A DNA stretch of 64,000 nt from Phragmites australis (taxonomy: Eukaryota > Streptophyta > Magnoliopsida > Poales > Poaceae): contig NC_084922.1 in assembly GCF_958298935.1 (NCBI RefSeq), positions 17,300,501 to 17,364,500 on the forward strand, read 5' to 3'. Shown here one piece after another: positions 33,300 to 46,153 of the stretch. The notes under the pieces were generated by a model. The model ran no database searches. It was not told the DNA's origin and saw only the letters and a list, made by a program, of their open reading frames with translations. Within the stretch, counting starts at the first letter, position 1. Each line of letters starts with the position of its first letter. Position numbers and translations under genes: made by a program.

Positions 33300-34560
33300 G
33301 GATTTTTGTCATGACATGGACAGGATGATATACAAGTATATAATGCTGTCAATGTCTCGAACTCTTCATTTCTATAAGGTTTTGTCACCGAGCTGTACAT
33401 CGCGATTGATGGGCACAATCGCGCCCACTGGCGGCCAGGCCACAGCCCAGTCATCGGCTTTTGGAATCTACGTCATTTCGAAGGAAGTAGGACTCGCTCC
33501 AAATGGCCGAAAGAAATGATCCTGAGCTGTATGTTCAAGTGCCTTCCTAATTCAAGAGCTGTACGCCTTATGCAGTTTTTCTTTTTAACCCATTTTTGGG
33601 TTCAACACTGCGGTCTGTCGATGGAACACTACTGCAAGCTTGCGGCGTGCTGGGAAACACCGAGACGCCGATGGCCGGCCGGGCCAGGTGGCCACGCCAT
33701 CGCTAGACTGCAACCGGCGTGCCACTAGCCGTTTAGAGGAGTCTTCTGTGCAGGCTATAATTATCTCGATGCAAGAAACATGAGTTCTAGCCGCCGCCAC
33801 GGACCTTGGTCGCTAAAAGTGCATATGGCCGGTCCCCCAACGAAGACCTGCTAATGACCATTGCTAGTTCTGTACACATGGCCTCCCTTCATGAACTCAT
33901 CTAGTTCGTTGCCAAGCCCAAGGACACAAAGCCCAGTCCACTTCAACCTTGTGCCCTTGCCTGCTCACCGAACTAGGCAGCCTGCACAAGTGCAGATAAA
34001 TCGTGAGAGGCTATTTTGTCTAGTCGGCTCTGGTCAGGACACCGCCGCCCACAGCCCTTGCGTTGATTTCCATCGCCAACCAGAACAGGCTGCGCCGCTG
34101 GCTTCCATTGTCATTAGGGCAAAGGCATGGAGGTATGTACTATTGTGTGATCTCTTTAGCCCTAATTAATTTATGTCACTAGGGCAAAACCACGAAGAGA
34201 AAGGAAACAATCGATTATTATTTTTATGTTAGTCGGTTCAGTGCTGAATATTCAAATCCAACCAACGTGCAAGTACTGGTACAACCAATCCAACTTTGAG
34301 AAGGGACTAGAAGTGAAATTCATTTATGATGAAATTGTGAAAGTCTAAGATCTGCTCGGTAGACATGTAGACCTCTACCTTTCTTCTCGTGCTTTGTTAT
34401 TCATGTCATATGAGAGCAAATTAATTTTCTTTTTTACCACCAAACTTATTATAGTTGTGATTTATAATCCATGAAATAATGGAGTCAATAGATATTTCAA
34501 TGATATATTTCTTCGGAGGTCATTGTCTACTAGATATCTTGGCCCCCGTGTTCAAATCTT
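33300..34560. other. Intergenic, no gene seen
   Basis: Upstream region of the peroxidase. It includes a GC-rich part near 33650-33720 and a 102-codon plus-strand open frame (33861-34169) without recognisable motif. Confidence 0.4.
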
Positions 34561-34599
34561 GACTCCGCCCCTAGTCACCAACAAACCTTGGTTGCATCA

Positions 34600-34880
34600 T
34601 GGTTGCAATAACCCAATCGAGCATAGGTGTTTAGCAACCAACACTGACTACCTTGGTGACTAAAGGCCCTATCAACAGTAACCAACTATTCCTTGGTTAT
34701 AATAGGTGAAAGCTTTAGCTACTATGCAAATGTTGGTGACTATAGAATTTTAGCTACCAAGCAATGTTGGTGACTATATGATTTTGCAACCAAGTAAATG
34801 TTGGTGACTAAATGATTTTAGCAATTAAGCCAATGTTGGTGACCAAGACTATCTAAGACACCTATGTCTCCTTGGTTACT
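34600..34880. repeat. Degenerate ~33-bp tandem repeats
   Basis: Phrases of the type AATGTTGGTGACTAAATGATTTTAGCAACCAAG recur six to eight times with drift. The look resembles subterminal repeats of a DNA transposon, but no terminal inverted repeat or target duplication was found nearby. Confidence 0.6.
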
Positions 34881-37257
34881 ACATATATCTTAATATCTAG
34901 CAACCAATAATATGACCATGGTGGCTAAAGGCATACACATGGATTATTGCATATATATCATAATATTAAATCTTCAAGCATTATGACAACACAATATTCA
35001 TGAGATGGGCTAAAAAACTTGCTAGGATTTACAAAACAATCTATATGTGTAATTCAACACATCCTTCTTTATAATACAATATGTTTTTCCACAGCAAACA
35101 GTCACGCACTATATCAAAATCTCAAGTCATGCTATTCTAGTTTATATGTATACAAAATATTCACAGAGTAGATCATGATTCAATGGATCTATGTGAAGCG
35201 GCTCTTGTATGATGCAGTGGCCTTGGAAACGATGGTGGCATGAATATTGGCGTAGTTTGACCTGGAGATGAACCAAAATGAGTTTGAAGGAAATAGGAAA
35301 AAAAAATCAATATTGTCTCAAGATAGAGAAGAAACTCCTCTGAACACAAGATACTAAATTGAAAAGCAGCAAACTGGGATACGACAGAACCAATCAAATT
35401 CTTCAGTTGCTAGCTACTTATTCCAGATAACAGATAGTATTTGAGTAAAAAAAATTCAGGAATTTAGAATGCAATCCAGGCCAGATGCCAATGAAATTCA
35501 CTAACTTGAACTAGTTGTGATTTGGCTCAAAAAGACGGTCTTCGTTCCTTAAAGAGAAAAACAATGCACTCTTAACTAATGTTCCAACCATGTATTTTTG
35601 CACACTAGGGACAAAGGCAACAAGTAGTTAAACATGGCTTTGGCAAGACGTAGCACCTAATAAGCAGTATTGTAGCAGAAGGCCAGCAGTACACATACAT
35701 TGGCGAGCAGACCAGCATGAATCACTCATTCGATTCACAAGGTCAAGGTTAAGCTCAAAGCTATAGCCAAACAGCAGCATATTCAATTCACAAATGCTGA
35801 AATTCAGTGGAAAGCAGAGCAGCATGAGGCACTATTCAATCATTCATTTAATGATAGATTCACAGGCACAAAGCAGTAGCCTAAGTACTTAAAATTCAGG
35901 TTCAGAGTTCAGAAAATCACAAGTAAACATTCACATTCAGGCAGTAGAGTAGAGAAAGTAGAGCGAAGCAAAGCACACATGACAGGCACAATGCAGTTTA
36001 CACAGCCACAAGTTGCAGTAGCAGACTAGCAGTAGAGACTACATACTAGAGTAGATTGGAGCAGAGCACACATAAACCATGACGCTATAGGTTTGTCTTG
36101 GTAATTTCTCTTTTCTTCTAGAAAGTATTTGTCATGAGTGTGACATTGTTTAGCCCTGAATATTGTCTCGATTCCTTTGATCAGTTATGGTTTAAGAGTT
36201 TGATTCGACAGAAGGATTAACAGTTCAAAAATATGTTTATGTAGACATGGAAGATATTAGTGTGTACATCAAATCAGCCAAAGTAGCATGACATGTAGCG
36301 TGTTCAGATGTGGCAGCCAACTAGGGTACGTATATAACCTGTGGAATTGAAAGGGGAATGTTGAGACTACGCTAAACAAAAGTTTCCAGAGTTTTAGCAT
36401 CACTAAAGCAACTTTTTGGTATAATGGCTGGTAGGAGGTCCGTGACGCGGTTAGTTACAGGCATCCATATCGACTATCGAGTGCAGCCAGGCTGACCCAT
36501 TTTGGAAGAATGCACAAAAAGTGCACTTTATGCGTGTATGTTTTTCTCACAAATTTTGGAGGTGCACTTTTCAAACTGGATGTAGCTACGCCGGTGCTCA
36601 TTCAAAGCTTTCTCCTTTCTGATGGTTCAGGGTATAACTACTGCTAATTTCATGAACGTAACAGAAAGTAGAGAAGGTACTTCTGCAGCTATGAGATAGA
36701 ACAATAAAGCACAAGTAAAACAGGTAGCGAAACATCTCATTTGTTAAGAATGAGAGCTCGCATTGCTATCAGAAATGTGAATCATCGTTCACCAATGCAA
36801 TGACATCACAAATGAAAAAGAAAGACTGACAAAAACGCATTCACCAGTGCAACGACATCACAAATGAAAAAGAAAGACCGATAAAAACGCAGGATCAATG
36901 ATTGCGTCGCAAGTAGTGCATCCGTTCCAAAATTTTTTGCCAATTTTGTAGAAACCAAGTTTTCACTTTTCGCATATGTTTAGAACATGTGATAGCCTAC
37001 AAGCTGCAGCTGACAACATAGAAGATTCACTCTGAGCAGCCCTTTTTCCTTAAACACACCCTTTGGAGCAAGATCAACATCACTAATGACCACACCATTT
37101 TGTTCAGTCTGCTTGCAGCTTTACATATTTGAGATTCAACTGCCGAACTACAAGCAACAAATCAACCATACAGAACACGGTCACACTAGACACTTCCTAC
37201 AGTAGGAGAATAGACTACAGGACTAGGTAGACCCACCTTTTAAATAAATCGTTGTTC
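34881..37257. other. Intergenic, no gene seen
   Basis: AT-rich. It contains a 52-bp tandem duplication at 36789-36893 and purine-rich AGTAGAG/AGCAG phrases at 35900-36060. No coding domain was seen. The last few hundred bases probably include the 3'UTR of the pyroglutamyl-peptidase gene. Confidence 0.4.
36789..36893. repeat. 52-bp tandem duplication
   Basis: Two copies begin TCACCAATGCAATGACATCA and TCACCAGTGCAACGACATCA at 36789 and 36841. Confidence 0.85.
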
Positions 37258-39350
37258 CTAGTTCATGCAAGCAAGAACTTCAAGAAGGGAAGCAACAAAG
37301 TGCATCTGAACCTCCTCATCGATTGTTGAGAAGAGGGGCACATGCACAAACATAGATTTGATACCGTGTTGCTCTGCGAACCGAAGAGAGTGGTAGTACA
37401 CATAGTTGCATACAAATTTATCAGCATCGTCTGAACGCATCACATCATGTCCTATCTTTCGGAGAGTCTTGCCTAATTCATTCACTGGAAGGGTAGTCTG
37501 GTTCATAACGAAAAGTTCATGAAACTGTCATTAACCTTCAGATAAATAATGCTTCAGATGCGAAAACTCATAGCCCTAAAGGTTGAACTTGTATTCATGT
37601 AACAGTGTGCATGCAAAATCCGTAAATCTAGCAGGATCATTGTCTGTTACAAGGAACGATATTTTGATTCATATGTAAACACATGCAAACAGAACTTCCT
37701 TTTATTTCGTTCTATTTGATGAACACAAGTCGCTCTCTTCATAACAGGGAGAGAGAGAGAGAGAAAAAAAAAGACCGAAGTACCATCTTCTCTATTCGAG
37801 CAACTCTTTAGAAAACAGAGATGAATAATTTTCTGTAGTCAGCTAAAGATGATCATTCCTTGCTGTTGTCACCTGAAGATGATTTCTATTAATTTCTCAC
37901 TGATTGGTCCTTTATCATTGAAATAAAACTAACAGGGAGGGAAGATTTTTGGTTTTTCTACATTCAGATTTTTTGGTAGGTACAACCAAACACATTTGTC
38001 AATGGTTGTGAACTTCTGATACCTTTGAAGGTAAATATTTTGTGCAGAAAGAGGACCCATAAAAACAGAATTTCATGTGGAAAGTAACAGAACAATTAAA
38101 ATAAGGCTATAAGTTCTAGGTATATTCAACAGGCACCCATCAATCTAAGATGTAAACATTTTCACTTTTACCTTTCTCGTCCGTGAGATGCTTCCATCAG
38201 ATGGCACAATAGGGATCCTCTGCATGGGAACAATGAAGCTGATTAAACATAATACAAGATCTATTTGGAGGTGTAGATAATAAAAATAGGCAACTGGACA
38301 ATGACGCAACCTGAGGTTTCCATCCTAGCTCATCCGGACAAGCGAAGGTGGCTTCATTAACAGCTTGATTTTCAAGGGCAAATCTTGTTAAACCACTGCT
38401 GAGCCCAAAGTGGACCTGGAAAATGTTCCATAAGAAAATAAATCGAGTGGCGCTGGATACAAACTAGAAACTTTTTTGTTCTTCTCAGATCGGAAAATGA
38501 CAATGCACAAGTTCAAGTGTGGATGGCAACTGAAGCATTGATTTTCAGTTCACTTACGAAACTTATCTGTTTTCTCAGAATTTTTAATGCTGTCTTCTGA
38601 ACATCATAGAATAAAAAATATTATACATTTTAACTGAAGCTTCATCGTAAGACCAAGTATGTGAACTAGCAAAGACCACCGACATCAGCTGTATTAAAAA
38701 GTGAAGCTCCAGCATTAGGTACCCACACAGTCAATTGCAATCCTAGTTCCTGAAAATACTAATCAATAAAAATAGCAGACTAGGAGGTGATGATTGGAAA
38801 TTGTGGTATCCCTTGTTCTCAACTGGGAAGTTCGTTTAATAAACTTGGAAGCACAATTTTATATAAAGTCGTCCAATAAAGTAATGTATTCAGTTAGCAA
38901 TGCATGAAGAAACATGCCAGTTGAACCGAGATAGTTTTAACGCTAACCTCCTGACTGAGTGAATACAAACACAGAAAACAGCGCAGAACACAACTTTTCA
39001 TCTGAAAGTCGTGAAAGGGAAGCTGCTTCAGCTAGCATGACCATAGAACAAACTGTCCAATAAAGAACAAGGTGAGCACTAACCCAAATTACTTGGCCCT
39101 GGACTGATGACCCTTTCTCTATGTCTGCAATAGCAGATTCTAGAACTTTATATAATGTGCCAAGCGCCCCCTCCCCTGCAGCTTCAAGAACTGTGCAGCT
39201 TCCAAGTATAAGGTTGTTTGGCAACCCTCTCTTTTCCATGAAAGATTGAAGATTGCTCATAATTTTTTCTGTAGGGTTCTCAGCAACCCCGTAAAACTTC
39301 TTAAATCCAGTAACATGTATAGTCACAGCAGGAGGTCCTTCTGATCCCAT
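37258..39350 (-). CDS. Pyroglutamyl-peptidase I (peptidase C15)
   Basis: Four coding exons, all joining in phase 0 with GT-AG introns: 39350-39084, 38415-38311, 38219-38172 and 37497-37258. They give 219 residues plus TAG, typical for this cysteine peptidase, which removes N-terminal pyroglutamate from peptides in the cytosol. Family marks: an N-terminal VTGFKKFYGVAENPTE segment, the catalytic Glu context RFALENQAVN (exon 2), the catalytic Cys in SDDADKFVCNYVYYHS and the catalytic His in MFVHVPLF (exon 4). A non-coding first exon probably ends at 40325 (CAAAG/GTGAG), joined to an acceptor just upstream of the ATG (39355 or 39350). The gene is divergent from NDUFA6, with a site II cluster between them. 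Confidence 0.93.
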
Positions 39351-39710
39351 CTAACCTTATGAGAAACACAAAACAACAACTAAATTATTCCAGAAATCTG
39401 AATTGAGCAAAGATTGATAAATGGATGAATTAGATATTAGCAAGGCACACATTTTCTGAGACAAAGCAATGTGGCAACATTAAATCCTAAAGCAAGGAGT
39501 AGAATCTACTACCGACAGTCCTAACAGTCCCAAGTAAAGCTACTGGCATTAGCAAGCACAGAAGCCAAATTGTTCACAGCACGATAACAAAGTGCAGTAA
39601 ATCGACAGGTAATACTCACGGAAACAAAATTGACAGGTAAATTTAAATAAGAAATAGGTATTTATCAGCAGAGTCACCCACACAAAAAACAGTCACCACG
39701 ACATTGTAGA

Positions 39711-39732
39711 AATAAATAAATAAATAAATAAA
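39711..39732. repeat. (AAAT)n microsatellite
   Basis: Five to six AAAT units in the probable 5'UTR intron of the pyroglutamyl-peptidase gene. Confidence 0.9.
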
Positions 39733-40820
39733 GCATTGTGGCAAACTGGCAACTCATATATTTGTGAACAGACAAGAGTATTCTGGCTATCGAGGTTCCT
39801 ACCAACATGAAACTAGCAAGCAGCCATCAAAATAGACTCGGACACTTTTCAATCTAGCTCAGCAGCAGTCCTTGGGAACTGAAGCTCAAACAGAGCATTA
39901 TCGACTGATAATCACCAGCTATGATACTATGTTCAAAGAAAGGAACTTTCAGTTCTTCACGGAATATGCATAATCACGTATAAGCTACCTAAAATCGATG
40001 TGCATCTCTAGAAACCAAGGCAGAAAAATAATTAAAGGCGGTTCCTTTCAAGCACTATGGTGCTTATCAGTCAACTCCTTGTAGCATAAACGTCAAAATC
40101 AGCCAAAACCAGCAGCAGCCTAAGGGACCACGAACCCCCAAAAATCCCAACTCCTGATCTTTCGGAAAGACCAGGCTTGAGCGGGCAATCAGCACAAAGT
40201 TCACAAGAACCCAGGCTCCGATCCAACCAACCAAAGCCACCACCGTTGATCGCCCCTCTGAATTCCCCTCAAAACCCACCGAAATCCATCAGAACAAAGC
40301 CTATTTCCCGTACAGAGTTCTCACCTTTGGGGTTCGAGAGACGGTGTGATTCAGGAAGAGAATTCAGCCTCTCAATCCCAGGAGCGCAGCTTGTCGTACG
40401 TTTTCCGTTGCAGGACAACGGTGGAGGCAGGCGAGTCCGTCCCTTTTGTTTCTGATGGAGAAACCGTCGTTTTAAAGCGTGCCGCAAGGGGAGGGGATGC
40501 GCTGGGCTGTAGTGCTGTACTGCGCAACACTTGAAGGTCTCTTCCGCATCAATAGAAGTTCGTCTCGTTCCTCCGAGTCTTCTTCTTCTCCTCAGAGATT
40601 TGGAGATTCATCTTCTATGCATGCTTTGACTTGATCATCGTTTGTAGATGATTTGCCAAAAAAATGATTTAGTGTGTATACCTGTTCCACAAGCAGAATA
40701 TTAAAAATTGACGGTGACTATTTATATTGCATGCATTGGAGAATTGAATTTTTTTTTTAGGAAAGGATTGGAAGATTTATGATGATTGATGACCAAAACG
40801 GGGCAGTTGACACGCAAGCT

Positions 40821-40881
40821 TGGGCTGGGCCTCGAGATGGGCCTCTACAATCGTAGGCCCACCCAGCACTCGTGCGGCCCA
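40821..40881. promoter_or_regulatory. Cluster of five site II motifs, likely bidirectional promoter
   Basis: TGGGCT (40821-40826), TGGGCC (40826-40831 and 40838-40843) and GGCCCA (40856-40861 and 40876-40881) lie within 61 bp. Site II elements (TGGGCC/T) are established promoter elements of plant respiratory-chain genes and are bound by TCP factors. They sit about 140-200 bp upstream of the NDUFA6 start codon and about 400-550 bp upstream of the probable first exon end of the divergent peptidase gene. No clear TATA box is seen on the plus side. Confidence 0.75.
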
Positions 40882-41021
40882 TCTCCATCCACCATACCGG
40901 ACATCAAGGAACAGGCAGTCAGGCACCCACCCGGAGGTCGGCCCCCACCACGCAGGCACGCACGCAGCTCACGCCGGCGGCAACTGGACAAGAGAGGCGG
41001 CGGCCGGAGCACGGGCCGGCG

Positions 41022-44000
41022 ATGGCGTTCACGATGCGCGCGGTGAAGGTGCCGCCGAATTCGGCGTCGCTGGAGGAGGCGCGGCACCGAGTGTTCGACT
41101 TCTTCAAGCAGGCCTGCCGCTCCATCCCTTCCATCATGGAGATCTACAACCTGGAGGACGTCGTCACCCCGGCCCAGCTCCGCTCCAGCATCGCCCAGCA
41201 GATCCGCAAGAATCAGTCCGTCTCCGACCCCAAGGTCCCTGCCCCGCCCCCCCTACTCCATACCATCCGTTTCCCCCTGTCTTCGATCGATCCGTAGGTC
41301 CGAACGAGCGGTTTTCCGATCTTGTCCCTATCCGATCTGAGGGGCACCTGCCGTGGAATCTAGCATGCGGTTAGAAGGGTTGGGAACCGTGGATGCATCA
41401 TCCCTATGGATGTTGGGGTGGATTGTAGGAATTTTGTGCAAGATGCATCGGTAGGATTCCACTGCGCATGTTGTAACCTTGTGGCTTGTGCCTCAAGTAG
41501 AACTGTACCACACTCATACAGGCTAGGTGCGATGTGGACAGTAGATTGTTCATCGATGGTGGTCAATTGGCATTGTGGTTTTCGTGCTTTTTTGCATGCT
41601 ATCCTGGACTCGCTATAGTTTCTGACTGCAAAAGCGTTAGTATGGACCAGGGTTCAAAAAACCGTCGGTAACAGCCCAAAAATCGTGGTTACCGACCTTC
41701 TCGGTCCGGTCCAGTTTCAGAAACCGAACGGTAACCGAAATTTGAATTAAAAAAATTCGAAAAAATTCAAAAACAATTCAAAAAAATCTTTAAAAAAACT
41801 AGACACAATTCTAAGACCTTCTGTGAAAAAAAAATTCAAAAATAATGTCGTTTGCATCATATTCTATAGGGAGAAAGTTTGAAAAAAATGAAAAAAATTG
41901 AAGCGTGCGGCTCAGTTATTAACTCACGTTAAGGAAAAGTGTAACATACAAACACATATTTTTCTTGTATAAAACGTATTTTAAGAGAATCTTTAAAATT
42001 GATTTCACTTTATTTAGAGTTTTATTAAATTCTCTATGATTTTTACAAAGTTCACAAGCATAAAGTGAATATGTTAAGAAACAACACTGTAATTAACTTT
42101 TTCATGTCTACTATTATTTTTTCTACGTAAATCATAGTATAAATAAGCTAATGAAAGTGGTTTCACTAATTTTTGAGGTGTGATGGGTCAGTTATGAATT
42201 AATCTAGTCGCAACATATTTACACAATCATGCATGTTACAATAACTAATTCATGAGTTCATGTATTTTTAAAAGATACAGGATCATGTAAGAAGACTAAC
42301 AAAATTAGTTTCATGATTTTTGGATTAGCAAAGAGTAAACTATGCATTTAACTTGGTTTAACAAATAAAATTTCTCATAGAAAATTTTGAACTTTTTTAT
42401 GAGTATAAATACTTTTATCATGTAGATCATGTTACAAGGAAGCCAACAAAATTTGTTTCACTTGATTTGAAGCTCAGATGAATTAGTTATTGATTTTACA
42501 AGATTGAGCCCTTTTTTAGGTTTTTTTGTTGAACTGCACTGAAATTTGATAAAACCGCTCGATAAATCAAGAAAACCGAGCGGTTACCGACCCAAACCGC
42601 TCGGTAACCGACCAAATCAAAAATGCGAGAAAATCGCTCGGTAACCGACCCAAACCGCTCGGTAACCGACCAAAACCGAGCGGTTACCGAGAGGGCAAAA
42701 ACACGATTTTTTCATAAAAATTCAAATTTTGCCGAATGAATTTTCTCCTAATTTTTTTTGAATTTTTGACCGGTAACCGCGGTTACCGCGAGATTTCGGT
42801 TACCGCCGGAGCTCGGTAACCGAGCTCCGGTCGGTAACATGAACCTTGGTATGGACTTGCTTTTCTGTTGCGCAAGAAACTGACGCCAGGCTGCTTCTCT
42901 GTAAAACAATGATTAGCAATGTTTCTCAGGCAGATTTTCCTCTGGGAAATTACCACCCTGGTACTGCTGGCAATATCACAATATTACCTGAATCTCATTG
43001 CTTCTCCTGCACTGCATTAATACCTAAATATAAACCACGCCTTTGTCAATGGTAATATTAGCTTAGTTCAGTATTGCAATTGGGCCTAACAATCCGATGA
43101 TGTTTTTTTTTTTTGGTACAATCTTTTCGTCGGAATCTTTTGACAATTTTAGTACAGAATATTTTTATCGACCTCTGTCCTATCCATTAGACAATGGACG
43201 CTTTTCTTTCATATTTTCTTCTTTCTTTTAATTTTTCTCGGAACAAGAGAAAAAATAAAAAACTGTTAGACCAAAACTCTTTTAGGAGGTTGTGCACTCC
43301 CTTCTGCTTCAGAATTGTCGTCAATGGTTGACAGGACAAATCGTAGCATTGCATAAGTGATTTGTGACTGTCCGCCCAAATAAAATCTGAAGATATGTAC
43401 AAACAGGAATCCCACTAAAAAGAAGCATGAATCTGATACTTTAGCTGGCCATTGATGCAACCTAATGCGTGTTACTACTATTTTCCGAGGACTGGTTGTA
43501 GATCCATTGAAGCTATAACTATATGCTTGCTACACTGCTTAGAATTTGCGCAAACTGGAATCCAATTGTTGATTTTAATGTTAGGAAAGAGAAAGTTAAT
43601 TTCTTAATAATTCTAGGTAGGTTGGTAATTGTTGTTTAATGACTACCTCCTGCTACATGTGGAGACTTTTACAAAGTTATTTTTCTAGAAAGAAGGTTAG
43701 ATCGATTTGCTTTTATTAAGTTGAATATTTGTATTGTGGGATCATTATATCTCAGACTTCATTTTTTGCGGTGTTGCACTGTTGGCCATGATATTCATCT
43801 AGAGGTGCTAAGAGATGGGCTATGCAGCTTCTTCATTTGTTTGGAATGGTAATACTGATACAAATTATTTGGTTTCGGTGTCTGTCACTGTCAGTGCTTC
43901 TATGGTTGATAATGATCAATTTAGGAAAATGCTGAAATCTTGTATAATGAGAGTCATTATAGATGCAATCAATTTTCACCTTGATTAAGTTCAAGTGTGA

Positions 44001-46153
44001 AGTACATTAGTACAATATCTGAAATTACTTGTTACATTAACTTTTTTTAGACTCCAGATCAACTTGCAGTTAATCATGTCAGTGCTATGTAGCACAATGA
44101 AACATGCATTAGATTTACACAAATCAGGCATGTACATGACCTCAACTTATAATTTGATTCTGAGTTAGATATGTTTCTTGGTGTAATCATGTTGCTCATA
44201 ACTGGAGACCCTGATATGATTAAACTGAAAGTGGCATTATTGAGTGTGTATATATAGTGGAAACCTATGCAGCACCGATACGGATATGAGTATCGGTATC
44301 GGACTGATATGGATACGGGGATATGCCATTTTTCCAAAAAACTCGATACGCGGATACGTTTTACTATTAAAAAAAACAGTAATAAGTTCTATACGGGCAT
44401 CGGTATCGTCGATTGGATGAAGAAATAGAAAGCAACAAAAAAGAATGTCAGTGTTCCAGTCATTACAGTATCACAGTGTTCGCTTAACATGAAACAGCAT
44501 GAAAATATGTACCGTCACTGCCAAGTTGTTCCAATCAAAGTTACTGGGGAAGATTCATCAGATAAGGTTTCAGGGATTCAACAGGGGGTTGAAAATAATC
44601 AGTTGACGGCTTTGAGCATCTCAATGCATGCAGCAAACTTTATAGACAAAATAGCTCTCCGGTATACAAGTTGTCCATCTGCCAGTCAAATTAAATAAAT
44701 TATACACCAGATCTTTATGGTGGTTGCAAGCTACAGAACAAATATATTCAAATGACTGAACAATTGAATATTAGCACCTTGATATATGAATGGGGGTGGG
44801 TAGGATGTGCCATAGGCCCAGCATCCTGGATATCAGAGAAAAAATCACGGGGTCATCAGCAATACGTTTTACCGTAAGACAGCCAAGATCCGACGAGAAC
44901 TCCTGCAAAACTGATTTTTATCAGCGGAGTAAGATGAAAAAACAAACTTGCAGCAACTAACACATGGTCTACTGCTTGAGTACCTGATCCCTGATTTAAT
45001 CAGCGGAGCACCAGATCTGGAGGTGCAGGAGGCTAGAGGCGTGGGCGGCTAGGAGGAGTGGGCGCCTGCAACTGGCGACTGATCGGGGAGGAGAGGAAGG
45101 CCGAAGGCTGTTGGCAGGTGGTGGAGGTCGCCGCTGGCATGGTCGTGACCAGCAAGAGGCGTCGCGTGCTGGTGGCGGCTGGCGACCGGCGAAAGAGTTG
45201 TAAGATGGAGGCGGCTGGCGAGATGCGAGAGGGGCGCTAGTGTTTAGGGATTCAGCCGGGCCGAACCGGACTGCTGTTGGGCTGGGCTGTATCCTCAAGA
45301 TATCCTCGTAGTATCCAAGAGGTATTCGCCATTTTCTGATTTATTTTTTTCCGGATACTCAGATACGTATCTGAGCTGTATCCGTATTGGATACCGCATC
45401 GGATACTGATACGCTACCATCTGGGAGTATCCGTGTTTCATAGGCTTTCACAGACCACTAGCATAATTATTTGCCATATCTCTGTCAGTAATTTGGATCT
45501 AGAGTAGAATCCTGGCCTTGCCCGCGAGTTCTAGGCTTCTAGCCTTCCATTGCATTTGAACATAGTAAGGTTGGAAACTTGGAATGAATGCTTGTTTTTG
45601 GACATGTGTCAATTCGAATTATCTAAATTCCTAAGTTTCAGCCCTTGTCTGGTGTGCTTGTTTCTAGGCTTCCATTGCATTTGAATACAGTAAGGTTTGA
45701 AACTTGGAATGAATGCTTCTTTTTGGATATATGTCAATTCTAATTAACTATCTAAATTCCTAAGTTTCAGCCCTTTGCTGATGTGCTTGTTTTTTGCGTT
45801 TTAGGGTTGTGCTATGGTGGCATTTTAGTAGAGTTAGCATTTTTCTATACCAATGCAGCATTCATGTCATTGTTTACCTTAAAAAGGGAAAATGTTACTA
45901 ATTGGATTTTTACAGAGTATCCCACTCCAACATCTCATTCATGACGGCCAATTTCGTTTGCACACAGGTTATTGATATGCTTCTGTTCAAGGGGATGGAG
46001 GAGTTGAACAACATAGTTGAGCATGCAAAGCAGCGCCATCACGTGATTGGCCAGTATGTGATCGGCCAACAGGGTCTGGTGCAGGATCTGGGCTCAAAAG
46101 ACCAAGGGAGCTCTGATTTCCTCAAGAAATTCTACACTAGCAATTACTTTTAG
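41022..46153 (+). CDS. NDUFA6: NADH dehydrogenase (complex I) subunit B14 / NDUFA6, LYR family
   Basis: Two coding exons, 41022-41234 and 45968-46153, joined in phase 0 (DPK/VID) across a 4,733-bp GT-AG intron, give 132 residues plus TAG. The product is the LYR-family subunit of the matrix-arm region of mitochondrial complex I. Features: an N-terminal MAFTMRAVKVPPNSASLEEAR, then helices with VFDFFKQACRSIP, YNLEDVV and IRKNQSVSDPK, and in exon 2 LLFKGMEELNNIVEHAKQRHH and the C-terminus FLKKFYTSNYF, which match plant B14 closely. The start at 41022 is chosen because it begins the conserved N-terminus; a second Met follows four codons later. The intron carries two MITE-like elements and a 125-bp duplication. 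Confidence 0.95.
41648..42848. mobile_element. hAT-like MITE, 1,201 bp, in NDUFA6 intron
   Basis: Ends are CAGGGTTCA at the left and TGAACCTTG at the right (8 of 9 in inverted alignment), of the CARGGTTCA type common in hAT elements. A perfect 8-bp target duplication GTATGGAC flanks it (41640-41647 and 42849-42856). The interior is AT-rich with no transposase. Near both ends, and especially at 42555-42700 and 42770-42840, the palindromic words GGTTACCG/CGGTAACC recur many times. Confidence 0.88.
44264..45444. mobile_element. MITE-like element with GATACGG repeats, 1,181 bp
   Basis: The terminal segments are inverted repeats, CCTATGCAGCACCGATAC and (inward from the right) CCTATGAAACACGGATAC, 15 of 18 identical. 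Both subterminal regions are full of GATACGG/GGTATCGG words. The interior holds a 69-codon open frame (44489-44698) and a GC-rich block (45000-45240) that looks like a 5'UTR or captured exon. No target duplication is clear. Confidence 0.65.
45538..45793. repeat. 125-bp tandem duplication in NDUFA6 intron
   Basis: Two copies containing CTTCCATTGCATTTGAA and CTAAATTCCTAAGTTTCAGC lie 125 bp apart and are over 85% alike by eye. Confidence 0.85.

Noticed and set aside
33861..34169. 102-codon plus-strand frame upstream of the peroxidase
   Set aside because: There is no recognisable motif, no splice context and no family resemblance; length alone is not enough.
45445..45452. Target-site duplication for the 44264-45444 element
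   Set aside because: The left flank AGTGGAAA and the right flank CTTTCACA do not match directly; they are closer to an extension of the inverted repeat.
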